A stretch of DNA of 64,000 nt from Hygrocybe punicea (GCA_963556145.1 OY744462.1:5952001-6016000); one strand, 5' to 3'. Counted from the first letter of the stretch, positions 46,887 to 60,363 are shown. Numbers and translations are program-made. Notes: a model not told the origin generated them from the sequence alone.

Positions 46887-47330
46887 TTTCTCTTGTGGTT
46901 CAAAGTACTTATATGCTAGTACCTTTTCTTGTTGTTATTTATGATATGGAACAATTATTGTCAACTTGTCAAATGTGTTTGACCAAAAACAAATAAAGTT
47001 TGGCCAGTGAGCGGGCTTTCAAATCGCCAACCACCAATTTCGTGGAGACTTGGCCCCCCCGTTTTCTCCAACCATCATCAAAGGTGCCCTCTCTGCCCTG
47101 TCTCCCATCCATGACCCTCTGATCTTCCTCTCAGCTAAAAAGCCGTTCAAAAAACACTTGAAAAATACTTTTTATATATATAAAAGCGGTTGCTCCCTGT
47201 GTACGCACTTCCTTATCTTTCTCTGCAGTACTTGGCCGACAAAAAACTTGCAACAAGTCACAGAAAAAGTCCACAAGCAGTAACGACCCCAGCCCCCAAC
47301 CAAATCCCCAAACCAAATATAAAAAACAAC
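46887..47330. other. SCAMP 3' end and PAB1 promoter/leader
   Basis: No gene. TATATATAAAAG at about 47175-47186 is a good TATA box for PAB1. The leader just before the start codon is A-rich (aaatataaaaaacaac), which in this gene family can bind the protein itself for autoregulation (inference). Confidence 0.6.
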
Positions 47331-49777
<2,447 letters not shown>

Positions 49778-50183
49778 ACGGCCAGCTAGCTACGAGATGG
49801 GAGTGGGGGGGAGTGTTGAAGGTGATGGAGTTTGTTGGGGGAGTTTTTAACCCGTCCTGTCGTTTTTCACCATGCTGTTGTCGTTGCCGTTGTCGTTACC
49901 CAGTATGTTAGCTTCTGTCCCTGTCTTCCCACCCTGCCTTTTGTTGGTGTCGCTGCTCGCGAGCATTGTTCTGATAGTATCGTAGTATACGGTTCGTTTT
50001 CTGTGGTTCGGTAGTAGGGGGTCGAGGGGTTGGGGTCCCTCCGTCTGTGTATACTTTGACAAGGAACAGACAGATGTACAACTGCTAGCTCTAATATGAC
50101 TTGAGTTGGTCTGTCAGAATGATGATTGTACACCAATGCTTGAAATACACGAATCTACATGGGGTAGTTGCACATCATTTCCC
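49778..50183. other. intergenic between convergent PAB1 and oxidoreductase genes
   Basis: No gene in these 406 bp; a G-rich segment near 49800-49840 follows the PAB1 stop. Confidence 0.6.
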
Positions 50184-51908
50184 TCAACCTTCCAGCCTCC
50201 CACTCTCAAACTCGAATTTTCCACTGACCTTCAGTCTCTCGACAAGAACATCGCCCAACGCACTCATTGGCGTCAAAACGCCGCCCTGCTGTCCCAGATG
50301 AGGGAGTTTGTCGAAGGAAAGAAGAATCGATAGAGCCGACTCCGCAATCATGACTAAGAGAGTAAATTCCGTTCAAGCGACCTGCCAAGAGACCCGAAAC
50401 AGTTGCATACCAGAAGTAAGAGAATAGCCAGGGTCACCTTTGCCCCTCGTAACGGTCTTGACATAGATCTGGGGAGCATCCGGGGAAGCAGCGGAAGAAG
50501 TTACGTTGATTGTTTCCAAAAATCCATTGTTCATCACTCTGTAGTTGACAATCATTGTCATGACGAGTGATATGAAAGCGGAGACAATACACACTTCTCC
50601 GACGGTCCCTCACCAGGCTGAACGCCCAAATTCTTGAGTAGCCATCGGACCTTGTGAGAAGAGAGACGAGACTGAATATAGTTTGAAGAATAATTCGTCT
50701 TGTGGAATAACTAACCAGTGGTATCGTGAGACAGAAACCAATGAAGGCAAAACCGACACTGGTGAGTAACGCCCCGAAAAAGTTGTGGGTGATCATGAAT
50801 TCATCATACACAAAATTAGGTCCATATGACAAGCGTTGAATGTGCTCCCGTGATACTTTGCCAATGTTGATTCCAGAGTCTGCCTTGCGAGATTCGAGAT
50901 GGTGAAGACCCCAAGTGCGTTGTACTATAGCCCTGTTGTACAGACTCGCAGGGAAAAGGCCTCCGATGACTGGTGGGGAAGTGTAGGCAATTTTGTAGAA
51001 GAGTCGTAAACCAGGAACGGGGAGGCCTTTTACTACGAGGTTGGATAATTCATTAATCAGATCTGGTTGACTAATCAAAAGATATAAAGGACATGCTAGG
51101 ACTCAGTACGTATGGAACAGTAGCGGCTCCGAGTTTCCCGGGAGGGACGTCTTCGACCGATGAGATGATTGTCAAGAGCGTTCCACCAGACATAGCTCCT
51201 TTCATCTTGATACCGGTGGTAGATTCTTCGATGGAAGCTTCAGGGCCAGCAAACATTTTGAGCGTCTTGTTCGAGAGGAAGGCAGAAATGTCCGAAGGCA
51301 TCGAATCGAAACCGCATGAAGGGATGATAATGGCACCAGTTTTTGTGGCGTAATAGTCAAATCTGCGTGGCGCAGGTTCCAGAAGGAAACTGGTGGTAAT
51401 GCAACCGATAATCTTTGAGACTCACTTGGTAATGATTTCCTTGATCCAGTGTGTTTCTGGGGTGAGGTCAACGTAATGTTTACCATGTCTGACACAAGCA
51501 CTAGCAGAACGGAGGAATGTGACTGTCAGAGATAGAAACTTGGCATTGTCCAGCTCACTTGACCACAGGAGTCCCCCATCGCCAATAAGGCCCGACAACA
51601 TTGATAACAATCTTCGTCCTCCTCACCGCTTCTTCCATTTGTCCGAAATTCGCCACGTCAACCTGCACCACCGTGACACTATCGTCCAGACCCAAATCGG
51701 CGATCAGCGCATTGAGTTTGGATGTCGAACGAGCAGCAACGGCAAATGTAAAGTCCGTGCGATGGGGGTGTGTGAACAAGTATCGGGTTATGAGGCGGCC
51801 AGTGAAACCTGCAGGATAATGTTAATGATGAGATAACGAACTGGAGCAGAACAGAAGAGCACAATGCCAACCAGTTGCGCCCAGTACCAGAATATCAGTG
51901 GTAGTCAT
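50184..51908 (-). CDS. saccharopine dehydrogenase-like oxidoreductase (SCCPDH family)
   Basis: Rossmann-fold protein related to SCCPDH and trans-acting enoyl reductases, usually on lipid droplets or membranes. Start 51908 MTTTDILVLGATG, FTGRLITRYLFTHP, FTFAVAARSTSKLNALIADL, VQVDVANFGQMEEAVRRTKI, VINVVGPYWRWGTPVV, ACVRHGKHYVDLTPETHWIK, GAIIIPSCGFDSMPSDISAF, MKGAMSGGTLLTIISSVEDV and a hydrophobic segment FFGALLTSVGFAFIGFCLTI typical of the membrane-attached group. C-terminal exon reads VLTPMSALGDVLVERLKVSG, KFEFESGRLEG with stop 50184-50186. About nine short introns. Substrate unknown. Confidence 0.9.
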
Positions 51909-52009
51909 CCTCAAGCTCAGGCCGCTCAGCTGGCGTTCACCCTGAAGTATTTGCAGCGCTTAGCGCTAATCATTGGCGGAATTACAGTGCCAGCTGTCAC
52001 GGTGCAGGT

Positions 52010-52741
52010 ATGAGAACCGTGAGTAGGTTTATCTCCCATGTCGCCACCGCCGAAACCAATCACTTCATTCTTGACGACATTTCACTAGGCTTGCGCAATA
52101 TCGACAGTCAGACAATATACTCCAGTCATTACGAGGTTCAACCGACACCTTGCGCTTGTCAACCGTCAGAAGACCATTTGTCAGTCCTCGGTACCGTGTG
52201 TCTCCACCGTCATGATGTCCACCAGTATGTCGGACTTCCTCGTTTTACCCTCGAGGAGACAACGCAGACTAGCAGGCAAGTTGGATAAACTCAAGGATTT
52301 TGGTTGCACCACCTCGATTTCAAATCTTTCGAGCAGGATCACGTCATTTTGTGTATCCACAAAGACAACTGGATCTGAAATCCAAGGCTTTCGTGTACCT
52401 GAAGTCCTTTGTACTTGTGCAGAGCCCTGACTCGTTCTCAACGTCTCAAACCCACTCCCTTTCGTATGTCGAATTCTTCTCGGATAATGCACCCTTCCTG
52501 AAACTCGGCGACGCACCTTACCGCATAGACACGGTTTACATTCCCCAAGGCTACGCAGAGGTCGATGTCTTGGTCATCGACAACAGCGTCGAGCTTAAAT
52601 CGACGATGACAGCTGGGCAGGTGGCTGCGCGGATCTGCTCGAGCGGGGCAAGAGTCCTTCCTGCAATGGATAAAGGCACACGGTTACGACTGGTGGATGT
52701 TCACTGAGCAGCCGGTAGGGGAAGGAGGAAGCGACGAGTGA
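52010..52741 (+). CDS. unresolved gene or gene remnant, unknown product
   Basis: The 3' part is convincing: a frame open from about 52300 (LKSKAFVYLKSFVLVQSPDS, YVEFFSDNAPFLKLGDAPYR, IDTVYIPQGYAE) joined by a 52-bp GT-AG intron at 52561-52612 to LGRWLRGSARAGQESFLQWI, KAHGYDWWMFTEQP and stop 52739-52741. Upstream exons are not resolved: the ORF from 52010 (MRTVSRFISHVATAETNHFI) is in another frame and I found no clean splice joining them. It may be a small intron-rich gene or a decaying one at the edge of the repeat region. No family recognised. Confidence 0.38.
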
Positions 52742-52754
52742 TCCTTTGGAACTA

Positions 52755-53022
52755 CGCAGATCATACGGAGCAAGCAACGGTGCGTTAACATATCCAGCCA
52801 CAGCTGCTGCTTGCCTGATCTGACTCACAAGCTAACTTCGCAGCGCTGGGCAAGCCCGACATAAAATGGATTTGAACCAGTCAACTTGTTGTTCATTTCC
52901 GCCATAGCATTCGCCGCCTCATCTGAAAAAAAGAACAAACAACTTTTTGAGGTCCCATTTTCGTTACACAGTAAGATTTCAAACGCTTGGTATATAAATT
53001 CACACCCTGATTCCCCCTCAGA
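52755..53022 (-). pseudogene. broken partial copy of PAB1 (RRM4 region)
   Basis: Reading the minus strand gives GNQGVNLYTKRL (compare RRM4 start YQGVNLYIKNL), then after a deletion LCNENGTSKSCLFFFSDEAA, NAMAEMNNKLTGSNPFYVGL and AQRCEVS, then a stop, then in another frame SQIRQAAAVAGYVNAPLLA. These match the intact PAB1 segments NENGTSKGFGFVCF, AEMNNKMIGSKPLYVSLAQR and QQAAAAGLPAGYINGP. The fragment has at least one internal deletion, a stop and frame changes, so it cannot encode a working protein. It corresponds to about 48595-48950 of the intact gene. Confidence 0.85.
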
Positions 53023-53457
53023 AACGTGATATCGCTACTCAGACGTGTCACTAGCCTATCCCGGCCTCCTGTGGTCAACCATCGCCCCAGACTCATGAAG
53101 AAATGCCTGGTTACGCTACTGCTCACGTAGTTATGCCCCGCTCGCCCGGTTCCGGGCCGCCAAGTACTATGGCAACAGGGACTGGTCAGCCCTAAAAATG
53201 GAATGAGATAAGCATGCCGTTCAAACTTCCGATGCGGCATTGCATTAGGACCCAGGACACTATTCCTCTATCAATTAGTTTAGATATTCCTATGCCTCTT
53301 GGCGACAGTGGGCTTGCCCAGTATCTTTTTCACTTTTTCATACTATATATATTCATCAATAATAGACTACGATACATGATAAACTGAGTGGAAAGGATTA
53401 AATGGGTGGGGTACAGTTGAAACCACTAAGAAAGGTGAGGTGGCATGGTAATAGGAT
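53023..53457. other. stretch without recognisable features
   Basis: No gene seen. AT-rich around 53340-53380. Confidence 0.5.
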
Positions 53458-53650
53458 CTAGCGAGACATCCCTGAGGGTAGCAGGATGTATCTGAGGGGC
53501 AGGGGGTAGCAGAACACACCCAGGAGTAGCGGGATGTGCCCAAGGGGCAGCAGGGTAGCGGGACAGACCTGAGGGGCCATGGGGGTAGCAGGACATGCCC
53601 AGGGGGCAGCAGAGGGTAGCGGGAGGGTGACGGGATGTACCTGTGGAGTG
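53458..53650. repeat. degenerate G-rich minisatellite, unit about 25-32 bp
   Basis: Imperfect repeats of a GGTAGCGGGAC...TGAGGGGCAGCAG motif, about six copies with variable spacing. A minus-strand ORF here is simply repeated CYP.../PATP-type peptide. Confidence 0.75.
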
Positions 53651-53769
53651 GCAAGGTGAAGGTGAGAGGGGCCCGCAGGTCGGGGCACTCTGAGGGGTCG
53701 GGGACTGGTAGGAGGGTACTTACTCAGGTAATTTTGCCTGGTTCCATCGTCAGAGACAACGGCCTCGCC

Positions 53770-54110
53770 CGCGATATCCTTACCCCCATCCGAGGTGGCA
53801 GTCCCTGTCATCATTGTTGTTGCTGCTGCCATCGGCTTCTTACTTTGTCTCGCCCTCGTTGTCACAGTCATTGTCGTTGCTGCCGTCGGTTTCTGGCCTC
53901 AGAATCCTTGCCCCCATCCGAGGTGGCCCATTGTCATCGTTGTTGCTGCTGTCAGTTTCTGGCCTCGGCATCCTTGTCCCCATCCGAGGCAGCCCATCAT
54001 CATTGTCGTTGCTGCTGCCATCCACTTCTGACTTCGTTGTCATTGCTGCCATCGGTTTCTGGCCTCGTCCTCAGCATCCTTACCCCCATCCGAGGCGGCC
54101 TACGGTAGTT
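53770..54110. repeat. degenerate minisatellite with a CCTTRCCCCCATCCGAGG core
   Basis: The core occurs at 53778, 53906, 53972 and 54078, interspersed with copies of TTGTTGCTGCTGYCAT and TCGGTTTCTGGCCTC. The unit is about 65 bp, with some copies doubled or partly lost. Confidence 0.8.
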
Positions 54111-54479
54111 CACTCTGCAATGGAGAGCATTCAGATCTTCAATCACGGTTGTTGAGTTTAGGGAAGATTGCAGCCATTGTGACTGTCATGGACGGCGTTT
54201 GATGCCATCCTGCCATCATCTCGTCATCATTCCGAGGTATTGCCCCAGCCATCTCTGTTGATGTACGCTGGCCCACCTAATGTGGTTCAATTGAATCCCC
54301 AGCCACCATAGTCATTGTAGCAGCGATACATGTATAGCAGCCAGTTAGCATTGTGACAAGGCAAGTACTGAGCAAGTGACATGTGTTTGTGCTTTCAACG
54401 ATGTCTCACTCAAACCAACACAAACCATTGCGTATGTACAGGCAAGAGTTACCTGTCCATGAATCTCATGCCACATTCC
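54111..54479. other. stretch without recognisable features
   Basis: No gene or clear repeat seen; it may be the decayed left part of the integrase element that follows. Confidence 0.45.
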
Positions 54480-55320
54480 AGCTCCTGAGCAGGTCTTAGA
54501 GCCATTTGTTTGCCACTACTGGTCTCTTGGTTTGCCTGACACAGCCATCCTCAGACATGTTCGGGACCATTATGATTCAGCCATCTATGGGCTTAGGTAC
54601 CATGTTTTTTATCATTCTAGATTACTAGTAGCTGACTTGGATATCTTGTTCTGCCAGCCTCAAATCCCTCAAATGACTCCGAAAGAAATGGGGGCTATTG
54701 AGTACACGGCAGCAGCAACATTCACCTGAGACTATTGCACCCTTTGTTGCTGAAATTCGCTCTCGGTTTCCAACCATGGGAGCCTGCCAGATGGTATCTG
54801 TTTTGAGGCAAGACCACAATATAAAGGTTGCTGAGTGCGTTTAGTTTTTTTCTTAAAATCACCGTCCACTTCCAATACTGATAGTTCACAAGGAAAACTC
54901 TTTTGGATTGGCTCAACTTAGTGGAACGTGATGCTGTCAAGCAGTGCTTGAAACATCAGTTTAAGAGGAAGCAGTTTTGGGCAGCTGGAGTAATGGATCT
55001 TCTCGTGTTTGATCAACATGACAAATGGAAACGCTTGGGACTGTGGTTGCACATGGGCCTTGACCCATTTTCTGGCCGGTTTGCATGGTTGAAGATCTGG
55101 TGGACTAATTGTAATCCTCATCTCATCACAAGTTATTATCTGGAAGCAGGATGAGCATTGGGCGGTAAGGCCTTCTTTTACAAATTATTTGTGGCTGACA
55201 CTTTACTATCAGGTGTTCCACTCATCACACAAAGTGATCTGGGCTTGGAAAACTATGGCATTGCAAATTGCCACACTCTCATCCACCACCGCCTCGATCC
55301 TGCCCTCTCTGATGTAGAGA
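54480..55320 (+). pseudogene. decayed transposon ORF with integrase catalytic core (DDE-type)
   Basis: Fragments in several frames recover a recognisable fungal integrase-core protein: LPDTAILRHVRDHYDSAIYG, ETIAPFVAEIRSRFPTMGAC, FKRKQFWAAGVMDLLVFDQH, DKWKRLGLWLHMGLDPFSGR, FAWLKIWWTNCNPHLITSYY, GVPLITQSDLGLENYGIANC and HTLIHHRLDPALSD. The D of FDQHDKW and the downstream TQSD match catalytic positions. There are frame changes near 54600-54720 and 54830-54900 and a stop at 55152-55154, so it is inactive. The type is widespread in agaricomycete genomes as multi-copy transposon-associated genes. Confidence 0.82.
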
Positions 55321-55551
55321 TTGATATCTCTCTGCATGCGTATTCTCTTATTTCCTATTGTTACAGTTTACCTTATCTTCTTTACAATCCCTCTTCACCA
55401 GTTCTTCACCACAGTCCATTTATAGATACTATACAGTACCTATATAGTGGCTTGTGTACATAGTTACAAACAAGTTGAGTTTTGGGTTTTGACCCCATTG
55501 ACAACGATCTCGCACACCCCGAATCCGCGCCTACCCAGGCCGCGTTCACCA

Positions 55552-55559
55552 CACCAATG
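55552..55559. repeat. left copy of 8-bp target-site duplication of the hAT-like element
   Basis: CACCAATG, compared with CACCGATG at the right end: seven of eight identical. Confidence 0.7.
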
Positions 55560-55560
55560 T

Positions 55561-55735
55561 AGTGTTGCCGTGACTACAACTAGCAGTCGACTTGAAGTTG
55601 TAGTCATAGCCGATTTTAGCCGAGTCAACCTCCGACTCGACTACAACTATCCAATCGACTCAACTTTGACTATGCCAATCTGGCAAGCCGTAGTCGAGCT
55701 GACTTAGTTGACTGTAGTCGGTACTGTAATAATTA
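55561..55735. repeat. left subterminal repeat zone of the hAT-like element
   Basis: Many scattered copies, in both orientations, of GACTAC and AGTCGACT-like words between 55571 and 55725. Confidence 0.75.
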
Positions 55736-56224
55736 TATAATTTTATTTATTTATTTATGACATCTAAATTTAAATGGCTCGAGAGCAGATTTGAAAGAGT
55801 TTGGGGGTGGCTTATATACCTTTCTCGCCGCGCACGGACCATGTGACCTTGTTTTGGTCAGCTGGAACAAACACAATCACGCAACGATTACACCCAAGGT
55901 AAGTGTAATTCGGGTTCGCGTTTATTCTACTAACTACTTAAACACCTCTAGGTTTTTTTCCTGCACCCTCCCGCCAAACGAACGCGAACACGGCAACAGC
56001 AACAAGCAGATGGGATGCAGCCGAGAACGGGGACAACCCAGGCCGACCATTATAGCAAGAACGAGGACGACGGGAATGACGATGATGGGGTAAATGAAGA
56101 CAAGAACGACGACGAACGCAATGACGGCAAGAATGGGAAGACAACGACAAAGTGGGAACGGCAACTACAACAACGGGAAGACAACAACGGGGGAATGGGA
56201 AAATGAGGACAACGGAGACCGGGA

Positions 56225-56455
56225 CAAAAAAGACAATGGCAACGGGGACGATGACGGCAATGGGGACGGGGATGACGATGGCAACGGGGATGACGACGGC
56301 AATGGGGACGATGACGGCAACAGGGACGACAATGGCAACGGGGACGACGAGGACAGTGAGCACGGGAATGGGGACGACGACGGCAACGAGGACGACGATG
56401 ATGGCGACAACAAGGACAGTGAGCACGGGAACGGGGATGGGGGCAACGGACGACA
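56225..56455. repeat. degenerate GAC/GGC-rich simple-sequence array
   Basis: Repeats of the type GACGACGGCAACGGGGACGA on the plus strand, giving Asp/Gly/Asn-rich and Pro/Ser/Val-rich artificial ORFs in other frames. Confidence 0.85.
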
Positions 56456-56527
56456 GAAATGAGGTGGACGCCCATAGGATGTCCCCAGTGCCATCCAACC
56501 TCGCGAAAACACGGAGCGCGTCAATTG

Positions 56528-56531
56528 ACGT
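56528..56531. repeat. left target-site duplication of the LTR element
   Basis: ACGT directly before the 5' LTR; the same ACGT follows the 3' LTR at 61875-61878. Confidence 0.65.
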
Positions 56532-57438
56532 TGTAGAGGGTCGATGTCCCTCTGAGTCCGTATCATCGATATATCACAAATCCGGACGAACCCGCTGCCT
56601 CCATTCAACTTACATTCGAACCCGACGTAACCCGACGTAACCCGACGTGACGTGACGTGACGTGACCCGACGTGACCGACGTAACCCGACACATGCCGCT
56701 TTGTGACGGCCGCTTTTGGGCTAAATCCGGCAGCCTCAAACGCCTCGGAGTTCCAATTCCAGGAGATGGATCTCTTCGGACTCAATCCCCGACTTCGGAT
56801 TTACTTTATTTATGCATCCCCTCGTCCTTTCGGAGATATGTAGGACTTTCTAGATCTTTTCCTTGCATATTCGTTTTCCCCTCCATTTCCTGTCTTCGTT
56901 GCTTTGCAACCCCCCTTTCCACTTCCCCATTCCAGTGTTTCTTTGTAGTTTCTATCGGCCGAAGTAGACATGTCCGAAAGTAGCTACACACTCATGTACT
57001 ATAAAAACGGTCCCCGACGACCGTACAAAATAAGATACCCTTAGTCCCCGTTTCCCTTTAGTCAGAATCACCTTTTAATCCCTTCAAATGCTCGTCCACG
57101 TAGACCCTTAGCTTTTTATAGTCCTCTTCGTCGTCTTTATCGTTGTTCCCGTATATTTGTTCATCGTTTCCGACCCGACCCGACCCGACCCGCCGTACCC
57201 GACATTGTCGGCATCGTCGGGTTCTTCTTTATTTCTCCGTTTTCACTCCGTTCATCACCGGATTCGTCGTTATTAGTCCAGTTTTATGCGGCGGCTTTAC
57301 TTTTACTAACATTCCTTTACTTTTACTACTATTCCCGACACTGACTTATCCAGTCACTTCTACGCTGACACCCACAGGTTAGGATTATTATATTATTTCT
57401 TTATATAGTTCCGAAGCCACCAAGAACCCGCATCTACA
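56532..57438 (+). repeat. 5' LTR
   Basis: Starts TG, ends CA with short inverted TGTAGA/TCTACA tips. Contains ACCCGACGTAACCCGACGT-like short repeats (about 56615-56690), a TATAAAA box at 57000-57006, and an ACCCGACCCGACCCG run near 57173-57195. I found no difference from the 3' LTR when reading them side by side. Confidence 0.92.
57000..57006 (+). promoter_or_regulatory. TATA box of the 5' LTR
   Basis: TATAAAA about 470 bp into the LTR; the copy in the 3' LTR is at 61436-61442 and the related LTR further right has TATAAAA at 62655-62661 at a similar place. Confidence 0.6.
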
Positions 57439-57440
57439 TC

Positions 57441-57457
57441 TGGAGCCCACCGCGAGG
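57441..57457 (+). other. primer-binding site
   Basis: TGGAGCCCACCGCGAGG begins 2 bp after the LTR. Its complement would be a tRNA 3' end finishing in CCA. Identical sequence follows the other LTR at 63026-63042. Confidence 0.8.
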
Positions 57458-58229
57458 ATAATTCAGTGTCAAGAAACATTCATTTCATAGCCCCTCATTT
57501 CCTTTCGTCATCTCGAAACAAGCCTTGCCGCAGCACTTTACACATCCGACACCCGTTACCCGACTTCTTTACATTCGACACCCAACGCTTCGACATCCAC
57601 TCGCCAACTATCACACTATCATTTGGGTTTGATTCTCATACTATTTTCTCTTCTTTGACGACTACAATTGTTCAGTTTCACGTACAACTTCGAACCCGCT
57701 CTTGTGCGGCCGACCCAGCGGCCGTTTACCGCTTTAGGAAACTTGCACAGCCACGACCCAATACACACTTTGTCGACTCGACGTCTCGATCCCCGTCACA
57801 TCCACCATCCACACTCGTTTTTACAACCCCAACGCACTCGGAATTCCACGCCCCACCGATTCCGGTCGAAAATCCGCGCCCGGAAAACCCCAAAACAGGC
57901 CCCAGCGACCGCGACCAACAACAACCGCGTCACTCACGAAAACACAGACGAACGGAGCCACGAAGCAGAAGGAACACGCCCACAGTGTAACGGGTTTAGC
58001 CTGTGCACCCCAGGTACGCCCATCGTAGCCGTTTCCGTGGTAACCGTGCAGAAAAACGCGTTCAAACGCGGTTTTCGACGCGTCCAACCGTATCCGCCCC
58101 CGTTTGGCTCCCGCTTCGCCCCCGTATGGCCAGCCGTTCACGTCTACGGACTCGCTCTCGTCCCCGGATACAAGCCCTGACACGGCCCCATTGTCTGAGC
58201 CTGCGAAGTTACCAGCAAACCGCGTCAGC

Positions 58230-58830
58230 GTCCCTCACGAGTCCGTGCAAACAGCCCCGCCGCGTTCCAGCCCTCAACACCGTGCTACAGCCCCACGACG
58301 ACAGTCGCGAGCCCACACGAGTCGTCTTCGCCGTTATCGACGCTCCCACAGTGTCCCACGTCACCCCGCTTCGTGCCCCCGCCTACTCGACACCCCGGCC
58401 GCTCACGCCGTCGTTGGACCTCCCCGTCGCCTCGTACCGCTTCCTACAGCCCCACGACACCACTCGCGAGCCCTCACGAGCCATTCTCGCCGTCATCGAT
58501 ACCTCACGCGTTGCCACGTCATACTTCCTCGTGCCCCCGTACTCGACATCCCCGGCCGCTCACGTCCTCGTTGGACCATCCGCCGCTTCGTACAGCCTCC
58601 CAGAGCCCCACACCGTCGTTCGTAAAGCCAGTACAGGCCGTCCTCGCCATTATCGACGCCCCACGCGTCGCCACGTCGTGCCCTCGCCTACTCGACGTCC
58701 CCGGCCGCTCACGTCTTCGTAGGACCCACCGCCGCCTCGTACCAGTTCCCAGCATCCTACATCGCCCCTCGCAAGTCCGTACAAGCCGTCCCCGTTGTGT
58801 TCAAGCCCCCAACGACATATCATGCCACCT
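58230..58830. repeat. imperfect tandem repeats of about 150 bp inside the LTR element
   Basis: The phrase TACTCGAC..CCCGGCCGCTCACG recurs at about 58384, 58540 and 58688, each followed by a TCGTTGGACC/TCGTAGGACC and a GCCTCGTACC-like block and preceded by a CGCCRTYATCGA block. Confidence 0.75.
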
Positions 58831-59680
58831 CGCCTCGTGCCGCCGCGTTCGCCAACCTAGCGCCAACGACCACCGCGTACAACCACCTTCCACACCCACG
58901 TTCACGCCTCCGCACCTCGACATGGCTCCCTACTGTCCCAAACACGTCCGCCCCCGTCCCTCGTGGTCCCACGCAAGCTGCCACGTCACTCCCCGTCGAC
59001 CCCGACTTCCCAGCCGTCCCCGTCCTCGTCCACTCCCCTTCGACCACCTACGCCCTCGACCAATCCCACGACGTCCCTCTCGCGAGCCCAAACGAAGACC
59101 CGTTGGGTTACGCCCGCGAAACCGTGACCACCGGCCGCCCAAACCCGTACCACGACCCGACGCATCGTTGTCAAATCCCCACGCATATCCGCCACGAAAG
59201 TACACGAAACGCCACCCGTATCACCCCCAATCTATCTCCCAGTCCCCGTCGTCTCATCCGCCCACGTCATCCGCCTCCGTCTCCAACCTCGATCACTCGT
59301 TTGCCGCCTCCTCGACCTCTCGCCATCCTCGAACGACCTTACGAAACCACAATCCACGTCACGCAACCCCACGTTCCCTCTTATCCGCCCACGTCATCCG
59401 CCTCCGTCGCCCTACGTCGCCCTATGCCATACCGCCACACCCGACAACCCGTTTTCGACCAATCCGCTACATCGGCTTCCGGATCCGGATCCGCGACTCG
59501 CATCACAGCACCCGACTACGAACCCGGACGCGTTCCCAACGATTCCGCGGCATCCGGTTCCGGTTCCGGCTCAATTCGAGCACCAATGCTCGATTCGAGC
59601 ATCTGGTTCCGGTTCCGGTTTCACATCCCATACCCACCGAACCCGACCCTACGAAAACCCGTCACCGTCCATCGGCATAA
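58373..59680 (+). other. long Pro/Arg/Ser/His-rich ORF in the LTR element, probably not a true protein
   Basis: 435 codons, overlapped by another long ORF (58797-59699) in a second frame of the same composition. The C-rich, T-poor sequence lacks stop codons by composition. No gag zinc knuckle or pol motif seen. If translated it would be a basic, disordered protein; I do not call it a gene. Confidence 0.45.
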
Positions 59681-60156
59681 GAATTATATACATAGATAGA
59701 TTAAATAAAGAAAAAGAAAGAAAAACATCAAAAAAAAAAAAAAAGAAAGATAAAAGAAATAACTCATTCCCGACACACCCGGCACCCGCATAATCCACCC
59801 GACACACCCGCTTATGAATCCGTTGCACCCAGCGAACCCGTTTACGAACCCGCCGCACCCGCTTACGAACCCGACGCACCGCTTCACTCATTCCCCACGC
59901 ACCCGACTCGTCCGCTCACGCACCCGCATTCCACCCGTTGACATCGCTCTCCGCTTTCCATGACCCACCGTTTCCGCCACCGTTTCGACCCAGACACAAC
60001 GTTCCCTGTCTCGGCTTCGATTCCCAACCCACCCGACTTTATATTTCAGTTCCATGGGGGGGAATGCTTCCCCACGGGTCCAAGCCGGTGCTGAACCGCC
60101 TAGTATGAGGCTGATATCACAGCCGTTGATTATCGCCCCCATATTAGTATTGACAT

Positions 60157-60363
60157 ATCGAACCTCCGCCATCATATATCGAACCTCCGTCGTCGTCCAT
60201 CGAACCTCCGTTTTCGTCATATCATATCGAACCTCCGCCATCGTATATCGAACCTCCGTCGTCGTCCATCGAACCTCCGTTTTCGTCATATCGTATCGAA
60301 CCTCCGCCATCGTATATCGAACCTCCGTCGTCGCCTATCGAACCTCCGTTTTCGTCATATCGT
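60157..60363. repeat. three copies of a 69-bp higher-order repeat
   Basis: Each 69-bp unit is made of three sub-units (21, 21 and 27 bp) that all begin ATCGAACCTCCG. Three nearly identical units follow each other. On the plus strand the unit encodes a 23-residue repeat containing YRTSAIVYRTSVVVHRTSVF. Confidence 0.9.

Noticed and set aside
56094..56498. Asp/Gly/Asn-rich and Pro/Val/Ile-rich ORFs on both strands
   Set aside because: Produced by a GAC/GGC simple-sequence array; no coding pattern.
57170..57200. Run of CCCGA units resembling a telomere-type repeat
   Set aside because: Short, inside an LTR and duplicated with it; it does not match the TTAGGG-type repeat common in fungi.
58230..58830. 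Possible CRISPR-like array of ~150-bp units
   Set aside because: Repeats are imperfect and contiguous without unique spacers, and lie inside a eukaryotic LTR element.
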